This document shows positions 9,160-20,105 of a stretch of DNA of 64,000 bases, piece by piece. A program made the position numbers and the translations under genes. This stretch comes from Symbiodinium natans (lineage: Eukaryota; Sar; Dinophyceae; Suessiales; Symbiodiniaceae): positions 244,501 through 308,500 of the forward strand of contig CAJNDS010002426.1 in NCBI GenBank assembly GCA_905221605.1, in the 5' to 3' direction. The stretch's first letter is position 1. Every line of letters begins with the position of its first letter. The notes beneath the pieces are model-generated. The model was given only the letters and a program-made list of their open reading frames with translations, did not search any database and was not told where the DNA came from.

Positions 9160-12100
9160 GTAAGTCAAGGGACTAGAAAAGGGACCCTTGTTATAAGGTG
9201 ATTTAGGCGCTACTTATGTAGATCGGGACTTTTTAAGGTTTGTACAGGGGTTAGATAGGGGGGGGGATAAGATTAACGGTCCCTTCTAAGCGGTACCCCT
9301 TGTAGACCACAAATAGAATAGAAGCCCTTTCAAGGGACCCCCAAAAAAGGTACCCCGATTTCGGAAACCCCCACATAAGTGTGTCAATAGTCCGTCCCGA
9401 CCAACTGCATTGCAAAGGTTTTCTGACCTATGTGATGTGACTGTGCCACCATCCTGATTCGCCTCAAACCTTGAAAGCTAGAAGTCCGTGCGCATTGTGT
9501 GGGCATATTGGGCATCCAAGCATGCACAGTAGCCACGCTTTATTTGCGGAAGTGCTTCGCCCGTCCGATCGCCAATCAGAAGTTTATGTGCTCTCGCTTC
9601 GATGAGCAAGCATGAAGTTCGGTTTTGTTGCAGAATTCCCTACAGCTCTGTTGGTTGGTAAACGGATCAATTCGTGTTCACATGCTGTACTATCTCCTTA
9701 AGCCCTTTGACCTCGATGGCACAAGCCGACCAGGTCGCTCGCCTGCCTCCCACAGCATGGGGGTCGGTATCGCGGTACCGGAACACGTTCTCCTCGGGAC
9801 CAGTACTGGTCCCTTATAATAAAGTAAATACCCTAAACCCCCCCCCCCCCCTTGACCCTGGGGGTCGCTGGCCTTTTGGGGGGGTACTCCCCGGGCCTCT
9901 TGCCCAGGGGGCAGGAGCGCAGCGTCCCCACAAATGAGGGGGGTCCAGGCCGGCTCAGGCAGGGCGGGCCCGGCTTCTTGGCCCGCCTGACCCCGCTGGC
10001 CCCTTCTATCCTTGTCAGAGCACCGAGGCCACTGCCCTGAGGGACTTGGGCATCGGCCTCACGGACGCCCAGATTGTGAGCAGCTCAGGAGGTTTCCGAA
10101 GTTGGGGGTACCTTCTTTTTAGGGGTTTAGGGTTTAGGGTTCAGGGTTTGGGCATTTCCCCCTTTCCTAGGAGGTAGAGTAGGGAACCTTTAACCTTTTG
10201 GGGTGGTATAATCCCTTACAATGCCAAAGGTTAACCTTGACTTCCCCCGGGTTAGTGGACAACTCAGCGTTTATACCCCAAAATAGATTAGAATCCCCTC
10301 AACGAGACCCCCAAAAAGGGCACCCCTATTTTCGGAAACCCCCAGTTCCTCATGAGTTCAACTTGCTAGCGCAAGTCACCCCTTAGGATTTCAGGGTTCT
10401 AGGGTTTTAGGGTTGAAGGGTTTCAGGTTTAGGGTTTCATGCTGAGATACACTGCTCTTCTCCCTAAACCCTAAACCCTAAACCCTAAACCCTAAACCCT
10501 TAAAGCCTAAACCTTAAACCCAAGGAGTGCTTCGTGCACTCCATGGAGCTCAGTGATAACGGTGCCATCACCTCGGAAGAGCTGCAGAAGGCGGGTCGTT
10601 TGGACATGGCTGCATGTGGGTAATTCTCTAAGTTAGGGTTTAGGGTTTAGGCTTTAGGCTTCGGGCTTAGGGTTTAGGGTTTCGGGTTTCGGATCCCCTT
10701 GTAAACCCCCGATGTAGTACGTCACCTTACAAGAAGGACCCCCCCTAAAAGGGATTACCAAGTTACAGAACTAGCCATGTGCCTGCTTTGCGTGGTTCAA
10801 GTTCTTCCTCACACTCAGTACGCTGGCAACAGCAAGAAGAAGACTACAAAGATATATATATATGCATATGTATGTATACATATATATAGAGTCTCGAAGA
10901 CCAAACAAATGAGTAAGACTGGCAAGAATAGGAGGAGAAGCGAAACCCAGACAAACGACCTTCACAAGGACCCATGTGGGGCGCAAAAGTGTCCCTTCGT
11001 GATCTTTCGCTCTTCTGTTCCTCCAAGTCCCTGCGTGAGACAGCTCCGGCAGCATCCTCGTCATCTTCACAGGGTCTTATAGCAAATGATTACTCGGAGC
11101 TTGCAATTTCCCTAAACCCAAAACCTTAGACCCTAAGCCGTAAACCCTAAACGCTAAACCCTAAACCCTAAACAGCTGCTTCTGTAGGCCCTGGAGCTCA
11201 CCGAGGAGGCAAGGGAGCGCGTCATGTTAGCAAGAAGTAGCTCGTTGCATCTGTTGCACGCCCCATGGCTATATAATCATGATTGTATATTTATATACAA
11301 AATAGGTGTAATAGTGGAACTGCATGATTATGTAAATATGTACTTGCACAATAGTATTCTTATACTAATGTATGATTATGTTATTATATTGTTATATACT
11401 CATATTACTATATTCGTAGATGAATAGATTAGTATGTTATTGTATTCCTCTATTTAAGTCGGAGATTTTCATGTTGTTACGACTATATTGTTACATTACT
11501 ATAGCATTTCTATCAGTATGTTATCAAACAATTATGCACACATACGCACACCGTCGTCTGGAGGTGGCAGCGTCTACTGCGTCCAAGGTTCGGGAACGGC
11601 GTCAGGCCAAGCTCCAGGACCGCTTTCGTTTTCGGGTTTAGGGTTTGACGGGTTTACGGGTTTAGGGGTTTAGGGGGTTTAGGGCTTTAGGGCTTTAGGG
11701 GTTTAGGGGTTTAGGGTTTAGGGTTTACGGGTTTACGGGTTTAGGGGTTTAGGGGGTTTAGGGGTTTAGGTATCAATCTTCGAGCCGCCCCAAAGCCTTC
11801 ATCTAGCATCGTAGAGTAGAGCGCAGTGCAGTACAGTAGAGAGTGTCCAGTATCAAGTAAACTACTTCTAGCACGACATGTAGCATTGCCACGTGTTACC
11901 AGATACCAGCTGATGTGCAACGACTCCCAGACCCAACCCTATGGCTAGGCAAACAGGGACTGCACACGCTCTCGGTGCAAAAGGTACGCATGCCAAAGTC
12001 CTTTTGTGAGGCCCTAATCCCCCAACCCTAAACGGCTCAGATTCGCCCGCGAGACAGCCACTCTTCGCCACACACACACACACGCACACTCTCTCTCTCT

Positions 12101-15100
12101 CTCTTCTCTCTCTCCCTCCCTCACACGCTCAAACCACACACACACACTATAACACACACGCTATAACACGCTTTTGATTTGTTGCGCATTGGCCCCTGTC
12201 TGGACTCGTGCAGGAACCGATTCCCACGCCGCCGATAGCTTCGGTTCGCTTTGAGGACGTGGACCGAAACCGAGACGGCCTGATCAGCGCGGCTCTGAGC
12301 ACGACATGTTGCATCAACCCACCGAAAAATGCCAAGGATGTGGAACACACGCATACACATACACAGTCCGAAAGATTTATCAAAGGGTTATCCTGATGCA
12401 AGGCCGCGAAGAGTTTGAGCAGTTCCAACAAGAAATGATCGCGCAGGCCGTGTTGCAGAACTTTAGAGAGCCCTTCCTTTCGAGGCTTTTTCGGGGGCTT
12501 TGATCACAGGCTGGCACTCCAACACCTGGACGGTCCATGCCGGGTGAGATGGAGGCCAAGTGTGTCCATGAGATTCCTTTACGGAGACCCAATGACTCCA
12601 AGACCCCTGAATCAAGGACAATTCCTTAAACCATATCAGGAATCCTCTTCCTTAAGCCCTAAACCCTCAACCCTAAACCCTAAACCCTAAATTAAGGGAG
12701 ATTGGAGTCTCTGGAGAGAGGCTTGGTGGGTTCTGCTGTGGGCGACCACGTGTGGTAGGACCCGCCAGAAGACCAGCCGAGCTCCCCGAGCAGGATCGGC
12801 TTTTTTTGGGGGGTTTAGGGTTTAGGGTTTAGGGTTTAGGGTTTAGGGTTTAGGGTCTGGGGTCTGGGGTTTGGGGTTTAGGGTTTAGGGTTTAGGGTCG
12901 GATTCCAAACAGTGATGCAGCCTGGCACAGCATGCCGTTCTCGGCAATTCTGCAGGCCAGCCAGAAATCGATCCTTATTCTCAGGTCCTGTACGGCACTC
13001 AGCATAGCATCTACAGTCTACAGTAGTGCAACCATTTCACGCGCAATTCTGGGATTTTCAGCTTGTCTTGACGACCATGCTTCAGGGACAAGTCCTAGAA
13101 AGCACTCTCAAAGGTGTGAGGCTGGTTGAAGATACAGCAGACACAGACACGGTGTAAGTCGCGAGCCAACTGTCAATAGCCAGATGGCAGTCTGGCCTCT
13201 TTTATCTGTTTTGCCGGCAGCCTTTTCAGAAGTTTGCTGTGCGTTCTGTAACGTGTAGCCGGCCACCTTGATACAGTCTGCATGTTCAGCTGTTACTCCG
13301 CGATGCCCAGCATACCTTGCAAGTAATGCCTGCTCCATGCTGAAGTGTCAGGGTGGCATTGCTGTCATTTTTTCTCACAAGGTTGAGCTCGATGGGGACA
13401 AGAGGCATGGTGCCCTTCGGAACGGCGTGTTTGTCTAACCCTAAACCCTCAACCCTCACTCCTCAACCCTCAACCCTCAACCCTAAACCCTAAACCCTAA
13501 GTTGGTCCGTAATGAGTTCTGCCTTCGCATCAGACACGGGGTGCTGTACGCGGACCGGCTGGCTTTCTTCGAAAACTCCGAGGACACCCTACACCCTACA
13601 CCCTACACCCTAAACCCTAAACCCTAAACCCTAAACCGTAAACCCTATACCCTATACCCTAAACCCTAAACCCTAAACCCTCAATCAGAAAGTTGAAGCC
13701 AGCTCCCATCCCTCGTAACGGAACCTCGACAGCTTGCCACTGTGTCGGAGGACATCGTTTATGCAGCCAGCCCCTCAGCAACTAGGATTTAGGGTTTAGG
13801 GTTTAGGGTTTAGGGTACTTGGAGGTTCCTGGTACTTCTTAAGCAATTATAACTGTACTTATAACCCACTCATAAGCCCCTTAAGTGCCCTAATATGGTT
13901 AGAAGTACAGTAATATGTAAGTACCATGAACCTCCAAGTAGGCATGACAGTTGCTATACCGCGATAGGAGAGAGCACGCTGCATCCACGTTCTCAATAGG
14001 CCCCCCAGCCCCCCGCCTGGCACCCACCTGCACCTTCATGCCACGCTGCTTTGAGAAAGGCATTGCAGCACAAACGCCGGCGGTTGTTACGCCTGTTCAA
14101 TCATGGAAAGGCTATGCAGCAGTGATAGAAGCAACCTGATAGCGAGCGAGAGCGCCGTGCCTTCAATCGGCGAGTGGCACCGTGGCGCGAACATTACGCG
14201 TGTTAGCTTTGTTTGTTTCGTGCTTCTTGTCTGTTGGAACTGGAGATTTAGATTCCGCTCAATATCAAATAAACACCCCCCCGCCTTAAGCTCTGACAGC
14301 AGGCGGCTTTACCGCTACCCCAGGAGTCTGCCCCCCTCCCCCTAGGGTTTAGGGTTTAGGGTTTAGGGTTTAGGGTTTAGGGTTTAGGGTTTAGGGTTTA
14401 GGGTTTAGGGTTTAGGGTTCCCCCTCTCAGGTTTTAGGGTTTTGGGTCTAAGGGTTTTTGGCCGCTTTGTTTTGCGCTTGTTCAGTTGGTGCTTCGTTAT
14501 TCCGGGTACGTTTAGCTACGTCTGTGATTTGCGGCGATTGAGCCGACCGCATCTTTTGCAGAAGCGCTTCTCCAGCCGTCACTTGAGATCTAGTCCTCCC
14601 TAAGCCCTAACCCCTCATGTTGTGACGGATTGTTGAATTCCGAGAGTCTTGGGATGTTCTCCCCTATACTAACAGTCCTTGATAGAGATTCTAATAGGGG
14701 GTTCCTAAAGCCCCTAATTAAGGACTCTTAGTATATGGGGGGGAAACATCCTTCAAAGTCTGAGTCATGAGCTCGACATGGCTGAGGATCCGAGCAGATC
14801 TGTGCAGCTGCGGGAGGTGCAGGCAGTTAAGGCAGCGTCGTGAGCACGGGTTTAGTTAGGGTTTAGGGTTTAGGGTTTAGGGTTTAGGGTTTAGGGTTTA
14901 GGGTTTAGGGTTTAGGGTTTAGGGTTTAGGGTTTAGGGTTTAGGGTTAGGGGTTTAGGGGTTTAGGGTTTAGGGTTCACGGACCATGGGGCAAGCCTTTA
15001 AGCCTTAAAAAAGCCCCCCGAAATCCCTAAAGACACTCTGAAGGCCAGCCAGGGACTCTTTGAGATCCAGGCCGGCTCTCTTTAGGCCTAGGGTTTGGGG

Positions 15101-18100
15101 CTTGGGGTTCAGGATTTGGGGTTTTTAGGGCTTAGGGTTTAGGGTTTAGGGTTTAGGGTTTAGGGTTTTTAGGGTTTAGGGTTTTGGGGCTGAGGGTTTG
15201 GGGTTTTGGGGCTTCCTGCAAGGTAGGGATCCTGGCAATGTGCTGCATCGAAGGACACACATGCCGGTTGACTTAAGGTGGGTTCCTGGGATTGTTTCCA
15301 GGACCGCGAAGTTTTTTGACGTTACCAAAATGCGTCCACAATTAGGGAGTTAGGTACTTTTCATTCCTATGCAAGGCTTTAAGGGGCTACAGAGAGACCA
15401 TAGGAATTCAGGGGCATCCCTATGTTGGGCGAGACACTCATGGCACGGCGTGAGACCGTGGCGTGAGATTCCCAAGTCTTGTCTTCAGGCCCTCAGCGGA
15501 CTCTTGAAGATGCGGTGTCGACAGGCTTTTGAGCTTTGGCAGCCTGATGCCTCAGCCAAATTCAGTCCTGTTGAATGTGCCGGTTTAGGGTTTAGGGTTT
15601 AGGGTTTAGGGAAATTTGCTGTTTAGGGTTTTGGGTTCAGGGATTGGTCCTCAGCTTTTTTGTGCACACTCTTGAGCGCGAGTGCCTTCCCACAGCGCAC
15701 GTGATTCGCGGAACCGCCAATGATGGCTCAGACACGCAGTTGCTGAATCCGTTCTGGTAACCAGAAGTGTTGCCTCGGACCGCAATGCCGAAATTTCAGC
15801 CGCTTGACTGAATCGGCCTCATCTGGCTGGCTCTTAGTAGGGAATAAGGGGATGAGGGCCCTGCATATACCCTTTAAGGGATTATGTAGGGCCCTCATTC
15901 CCTCCTTCCCTACGAAACCCTAAACCCTAAACTACCCTAAATCCCCAAACTACCCTAAATCCCTAAACCCTAACCCTAAGCCCTAAACCCTAAACCCTAA
16001 ACTACCCTAATCCCCAAAACCACCTTGTCTACAACTCTCATGCAGGTTGAAGCTTGGAGACAAGTGGGAGGACTTCGTTGACCGTGGTGGCCCCAAGGGT
16101 TCTGAGCTGGGGATGACGAATGCCAACCATACTGTTATCATTATTATTGTCATTTTTCTTCTTCGAACGATTGTGATTATTATTTATCATTATTATTATG
16201 ATTGTGACTATGATTGTTATTGTAATTATTATTAGGATAACAAGCGCAACACGAAAACATGACATGATGATTGGATAAACGAGTAAAGCACAAGACAACA
16301 AGAGAGCCATATGACAAGATCAGAACATAATCATGTAACAGCATCATATGCAATCTTGTAATATTCAATAGTAAAGTAACACTGTAATTCTTGAGTGACA
16401 TAGTATCAATATTGTATGTCATCAAAATACTCGAATCATGATTCACGACAAAAACATACCTATCCATATACAGCAGAATATATCTAGCGGAAGAATAAAA
16501 GAACCGCAGAACAACATATCAGTCATATCAGCAGAGCAATAAAAGCGTGCCAGTTCTTTGCCTATGTCTGCCGCCGAGGCGAGGATGAAGTCCTGATGAA
16601 GGTGGGTCGTAGCACTCACTTCCTTTGCGCCCAGTACAAGACGCTGCTTAATAGTGTTCTGCATTGGCAGGCGTTTCTGAGTGGGAAGAAGTTTGCGGAG
16701 TTCCACAGCCGAGGGCAGGACAGCTTGTTCTTGCAGTCTCAAAGTTGTGCGTTGCGGGACTCCAGCACTCGTTGCCTGAAGGACTACTATGTCGACTTTG
16801 CTAAGATGCTACAGAGAAACAAGAAGACAGGCCGGCAAGATGACGTTGCTTGAATTCGGAACACCCGCAGCATGATATTACCATTATTATTATTCCTATT
16901 ATGACTATTATTACTATTACTAGTATTCTATTGTGTTACTGTCATTATTATGATTATGATTATTATGGTTTTTGTAATTGTTATTCTTATTGCCATTACT
17001 ATTATCACACAGCCAGCCACTTTGGAGACCTTTTTTTGGCTGCCACCGACAGCTTACCCCGGGCATTTCTGCATTTCTCCGAGTGTAAGGTGAAAGGTTA
17101 AGTGATCGGGGGCCATTGTTGGGAGACAGCCATATGAAACGGTAAAAAGCCTCAGCGGCCTTGTCGGACCCTCTTCAAAATGCTGTTCGTGTTTGTTGCT
17201 GTTCACGGGTCTGTCGACCAGCTGCTACGCTGCTGGGCAAGTGTCAAAGAGGTTCCCCGTCACACCTCACGTGGTCAGTATTCATCAAGCCCAGTGAGGT
17301 GACTTATTTGTGCGTGACCGAGTGTAGTCAGTGTGGTCTGTGTTCCTGTCGTGTTGATGAAGACAGACAGGGTCTCTCCGTGTCTTTCTCTTCGCAAACT
17401 GTTCCAAGTAAGCCAATGTTCCCCTGTCTATTTGTTGTATGCATTGTTGTCGTTTGCGAGCATACTCGTATGCCACTTCCTTGTTTGTTCTCTGGTTCGG
17501 GCCCTTGCTCAAACCGCAATCTTGAACCAGTGCATTGAAAGCTGTTTCTGGTATGTGTACATGCGAAAGATTGAAGTCGACTTGGCTCTAGGCAAGGAGC
17601 GCCCCATCAAGATCATCTATGACGAAGAAGGTGGGGCACGGTGGCCCACTGTCAGTTGACATACTTGGGGATGTTCCCCCTTATCCTAACGTCCTTAATA
17701 GAAATAGTACCCTCTAAACCCTGAACCCTAAACCCTAAACCCTAATCCCTTTTCAGCACTGTTAGTATAAGGGGGAACATCCCATGACAGACTCCGTGAC
17801 TTGCCATTCTTCACAGATGCTCACCGCAGGGGCCCCCGAAACCCTAAATTCGAGGTGCGAGGCTAAGCCCTAAACCCTAAACCCTAAACCCTAAACCCTA
17901 AACCCGAAACCCGAAACCCTAAACCCTAAATTCGGTGTGCGAGGCAAGCCGAAGCCCGCGAAGATGGAGTATCCCAAGCCTACTGCAGACCAGGCTTTGC
18001 ATGGCATGGCTGGCAGCAGGCGGGGGTGTCAATACTATATCCCCCTGGGGAATTTATTTTTTATTTCATTATATTCTTTAAACTTATTTTTGTTTTAAGA

Positions 18101-19971
18101 CCCAAGAGGGTAATAAACATATTAGTTTTTATTAAGGTTCTAAGGGGAGTATAGAGTAAGGGCGCATCAACTTGGATTCTCATGGCGATAACTTTTCCGC
18201 CTGTGTATCTGGATTCTCTCATGAGAATTCCCAGGCCACCCGTCGTGGAAGGTGCGGTTGTGGGGTACACTCCTGGCATGTCACCAGCTCATGCACCCGC
18301 GCTTGGCCTAGTTGTGTTGCTTGACGTTGTTTGCTTGTTGACGCTGCTGGTGACCCAGTCCAGTTCTGTCCAAACCTAGGCAGGACCAACACCAGGTGCC
18401 GATTATGGGTTCGATCAGTAAACTTTGGAGCATAAGGCGGTTTGTTGCAGCACTCTGGTCTGGTGCGGTTGCTTATAAGACCGGATGCATGATGTTCTGG
18501 GAGGCATTGCGTATACCCCGGGCGCTAGCCCTGGACCAGCCTGCCACTACCATGCGCCGGCATCTGCACCGAGTCCGGCGTATTATGATCCAGGAGCAGC
18601 CTTCATCATGAGATGAGATTTGAGAAACCCGATAAACCCGATAAACCCTATGAACCCTAAACCCTAAACCCTAAACCACCATTCTGGAGAACGGTTTCTT
18701 CAACAAGTTGTGGGCGTTTTGCAGGCTGTGCTCCTCCATATGCAAGTCCTGGCCACGCACACTACGCGCCGGGGCCGGCCTATGGACCTGGTCCCGCCTA
18801 TGGACCCGGTCCCGCCTATGGACCTGGTCCCGCATACTCACCGGCCGGGTCCTGGAAAGATCAGCCATGCGAATTGTTCTTTAGCTGTGCTTTGCTGTAC
18901 CTCTAGATCCTCAGCCGTTTTGGGGTTGATTGGGTTTCTTAATACGGCAGCTAAAAATTTTGTGTACAGCTACCCTTCTGAGTGCAGCCAAGTGGTATGC
19001 TTTCCGCTTTGGGCCACAATCCTCTCAAGAAGTGTTTCGGGATTCAGTTCTTCATAGACATTGCAGTTAAACACAGAAGAGCAAACTCTATGCGGGGGAG
19101 TCCAGTGCGTCAAAATTGTCCTCCTGATAGTGCGGCCAGAAAGGTTTCGAGGGTTCAACAAGTGTCATGTCCCGGTGGCCTGTTTGGAATATGCCGGGAA
19201 ACCACCCACCGTATTCAATGGACATGGGGGTTTACGAAACAATGGACCCCTAATATTGTCCCCAATTAGTAGGATTCCCGTAAAATAGGGACCCCTCTAC
19301 GCTACCTAATTTCGGAACCCCCGTATGTGTTGCTGTGTGAAGCGGTGGGAATCGGGCATAGGTCCTTGGTCTAGGTCCCACCCAGTGTCTTGATATTTTG
19401 GGGTTTCTGTTTGGCATTTCAACCGCAAACCTAAGAGAATAATCACCAGTACCGTGCTACCTGCGGGTGGTGTCGTGCGGCGTCCGTTGCGCTATGTGCA
19501 TACTTGCATAGACCGAACACCGAATGTGGATGCCCCAAGTTTTTGGCTTTCGGGCTTTCGCCGATTGTTGTAAGGCGGCCCAGTCCATGCCTAATTAGTT
19601 AAAGCCCAAGCCGTGGCTTTCACATTCACGGGCCTCAGAGTCTTTCGTTCTCACAAGCCAAGCCTCTGAAGTTCCACAAGCAATTCAAACCCCAAGCGGC
19701 CGAGTGGCCCTAAACCCTAGAACCGAAACCCCAAACCCTGACCCTAAACCCTAAACTGCCCTGGTGCAGGGCCCGGGCGGCATGGGTGGAATGGGCGGCG
19801 GTGGAGGTATGGGGGGCACCGGCGCTATGTTGGCTGCTGGTGGGGCAGGAGTGCTTGGAGGACTTTTGCACCTTGCTAGCACGAATGCACATCAGTGCAC
19901 GCACCTGTTCTTTGTCCCCATTTCAGTCGCACTCTGCCCATAGGGCAGCTCATGGCCCCTACGGCAAGTAG
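8312..19971 (+). CDS. EF-hand / PH-domain protein with PGY and Gly-rich tail (gene-level model)
   Basis: About 34 short exons chain in one frame from at least 8312 to a TAG at 19969-19971; details are in the segment entries. Order of parts: unknown N-terminal part, degenerate EF-hand, Ser-rich and charged helical region, canonical EF-hand, PH domain, unknown middle with a basic motif, then repeats rich in Pro, Gly and Tyr and a Gly-Met-rich tail. Known of the families: EF-hands bind calcium and PH domains bind phosphoinositides or proteins; PGY/Gly-rich tails occur in C2- and calcium-related membrane proteins. A calcium-responsive peripheral membrane protein is an inference. Oddities: many introns need GC or GA donors, and about 0.86 kb (9160-10018) is not resolved. 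It may begin even further upstream, or it could be two genes joined wrongly near 12.5-13.4 kb. Confidence 0.55.
8821..8906. mobile_element. introner-like palindromic element, family 4
   Basis: Ends CTTAGTAGGGAATGAGGG and CCCTCACTCCCTACTAAG are inverted matches. It fills most of a 118-base intron. A second copy is at 15833-15915. Confidence 0.65.
9160..10018. other. unresolved intron region with possible exons
   Basis: Contains a family-3-like element (about 9190-9380), a coding-like block at about 9531-9609 (LYLRKCFARPIANQKFMCSR), another after TTGCAG at 9634, and a C/G-rich run at 9836-9990. The blocks could not be joined in phase with confidence. Confidence 0.4.
10019..11635 (+). CDS. degenerate EF-hand and charged helical segment of the EF-hand/PH gene
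   Basis: Exons 10019-10075, 10525-10619, 10775-10835, 10932-11102, 11188-11220 and 11564-11635. Donors: GT, GT, GA, GC, GT, GT (the last inside GGGTTTAGGG). The second exon gives ELSDNGAITSEEL, an EF-hand loop with Glu at position 1, Asn5, Gly6, Ile8 and Glu12. The fourth exon reads EEKRNPDKRPSQGPMWG and a Ser-rich run. The last two read LELTEEARER and ASKVRERRQAKLQDRF, likely helical or coiled coil. Intron 10836-10931 contains a TA microsatellite. Confidence 0.6.
11636..12213. other. intron with telomere-like, CA and CT repeats
   Basis: TTTAGGG variants (TTTACGGG, TTTAGGGG) to about 11770, then unremarkable sequence, then (CA)n and (CT)n at 12068-12160. Phases on both sides agree without another exon. 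Confidence 0.5.
12214..12543 (+). CDS. canonical EF-hand segment of the EF-hand/PH gene
   Basis: Exons 12214-12286, 12403-12469 and 12510-12543. The calcium loop is split: DRNRDGLI plus the first base of Ser, then GC-AG intron 12287-12402, then SREEFEQF. Joined, it has Asp1, Asn3, Asp5, Gly6, Ile8 and Glu12, a complete EF-hand. Only the GC donor restores this loop, which is good evidence for non-canonical splicing. The following helix contains QQEMIAQAVLQNFRELALQH. An alternative is that translation stops at 12503 without the second splice. Confidence 0.65.
12708..15070 (+). CDS. PH-domain segment of the EF-hand/PH gene
   Basis: Exons 12708-12749, 13382-13432, 13502-13582, 14562-14584, 14765-14831 and 15044-15070. 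Donors: GT, GT, GA, GA, GC, GC. The peptide contains GALRNGVFLVRN, RHGVLYADRLAFFENSE, DPSRSVQLREVQAVK and ASQGLFEIQ, matching in order the early strands, the L-x-x-V loop and the F-x-I strand of a PH domain. The 23-base exon at 14562 is needed to keep frame. The region 12900-13340 is unassigned; a minus-strand frame there was not accepted. Confidence 0.6.
13816..13940. mobile_element. introner-like palindromic element, family 5
   Basis: TACTTGGAGGTTC at the left end pairs with GAACCTCCAAGTA at the right; the inside contains ACTTATAACC and CACTTATAAGCC-type words. Related copies are at about 25403-25501 and 47298-47384. Confidence 0.6.
14343..14420. repeat. interstitial telomere-type array (TTTAGGG)n
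   Basis: Eleven perfect TTTAGGG units inside the PH-domain intron 13583-14561. Confidence 0.9.
14645..14752. mobile_element. introner-like palindromic element, family 1
   Basis: Left end GGGATGTTCTCCCCTATACT pairs with TATATGGGGGGGAAACATCC at the right; the inside has the inverted words AGTCCTTGATAGAG and AATTAAGGACTCTTAG. It lies in intron 14585-14764 of the PH-domain gene. Confidence 0.7.
14850..14975. repeat. interstitial telomere-type array (TTTAGGG)n
   Basis: About 16 TTTAGGG units within the intron that precedes the 27-base exon at 15044. Confidence 0.9.
15489..17630 (+). CDS. middle segment of the EF-hand/PH gene, family unknown
   Basis: Exons 15489-15582, 15696-15756, 16046-16121, 16554-16601, 16671-16697, 16782-16834, 17017-17089 and 17531-17630, in frame throughout, with donors GT, GT, GC, GT, GA, GC, GT, GT. 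The peptide includes LLKMRCRQAFELWQPD, GTANDGSDTQLLNPFWLKLG, FLSGKKFADYYVDFAKMLQR and KIEVDLALGKERPIKIIYDE. It may be the C-terminal helix of the PH domain followed by another membrane-related module; I cannot name it. Introns 16122-16553 and 16835-17016 hold ATT/ATTATT microsatellites. Confidence 0.55.
15833..15915. mobile_element. introner-like palindromic element, family 4
   Basis: CTTAGTAGGGAATAAGGGGA pairs with CCCTCCTTCCCTACGAA. Second copy of the element seen at 8821-8906; it lies in intron 15757-16045. Confidence 0.6.
17668..17786. mobile_element. introner-like element, family 1, invaded by telomere repeats
   Basis: Ends GGGGATGTTCCCCCTTAT and ATAAGGGGGAACATCCC are inverted matches. 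Its centre contains several CCCTAAA-type units instead of the usual palindrome. Flanks TGACATAC and TGACAGAC may be an imperfect target duplication. Confidence 0.65.
17817..18858 (+). CDS. basic linker and Pro-Gly-Tyr repeat segment of the EF-hand/PH gene
   Basis: Exons 17817-17861, 17944-18025, 18235-18305, 18504-18593 and 18725-18858. Donors: GC, GT, GC, GA, GA. A basic stretch (KFEVRGKPKPAKMEYPKP) leads into Pro/Gly/Tyr-rich sequence: GYTPGMSPAHAPALG, AYTPGASPGPACHYH, then four tandem units of PAYGPG type. The last exon has in-phase duplications of a 15-base unit. Intron 17862-17943 is a pure CCCTAAA tract flanked by 23-base direct repeats. Confidence 0.6.
19770..19971 (+). CDS. Gly-rich C-terminus of the EF-hand/PH gene
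   Basis: Exon 19770-19867 encodes GPGGMGGMGGGGGMGG and LAAGGAGVLGG, then a GC donor; exon 19944-19971 completes LLAAHGPYGK and stops. Gly/Met-rich segments followed by a small aliphatic run and a short HG-Y-G end are common in calcium- or membrane-associated plant and protist proteins. Intron 18859-19769 contains a family-3-like element (about 19195-19325). Confidence 0.6.
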
Positions 19972-20105
19972 AAGTAAACATATGGACTTTTACTCTCAGC
20001 AGGCCTTCTTTGGAGTAAACCGAGGTTGGGAGAGATCCTGGACTGATCAGCTGCATGCCAGCACTCTAGTGGCTGGCTGTGAATTGCGCATGCAAAGTGC
20101 AGACA

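Noticed and set aside
13108-13338. 76-codon minus-strand frame with protein-like composition
   Set aside because: It lies in an intron of the plus-strand PH gene, and the plausible extension to 12930 meets in-frame stops.
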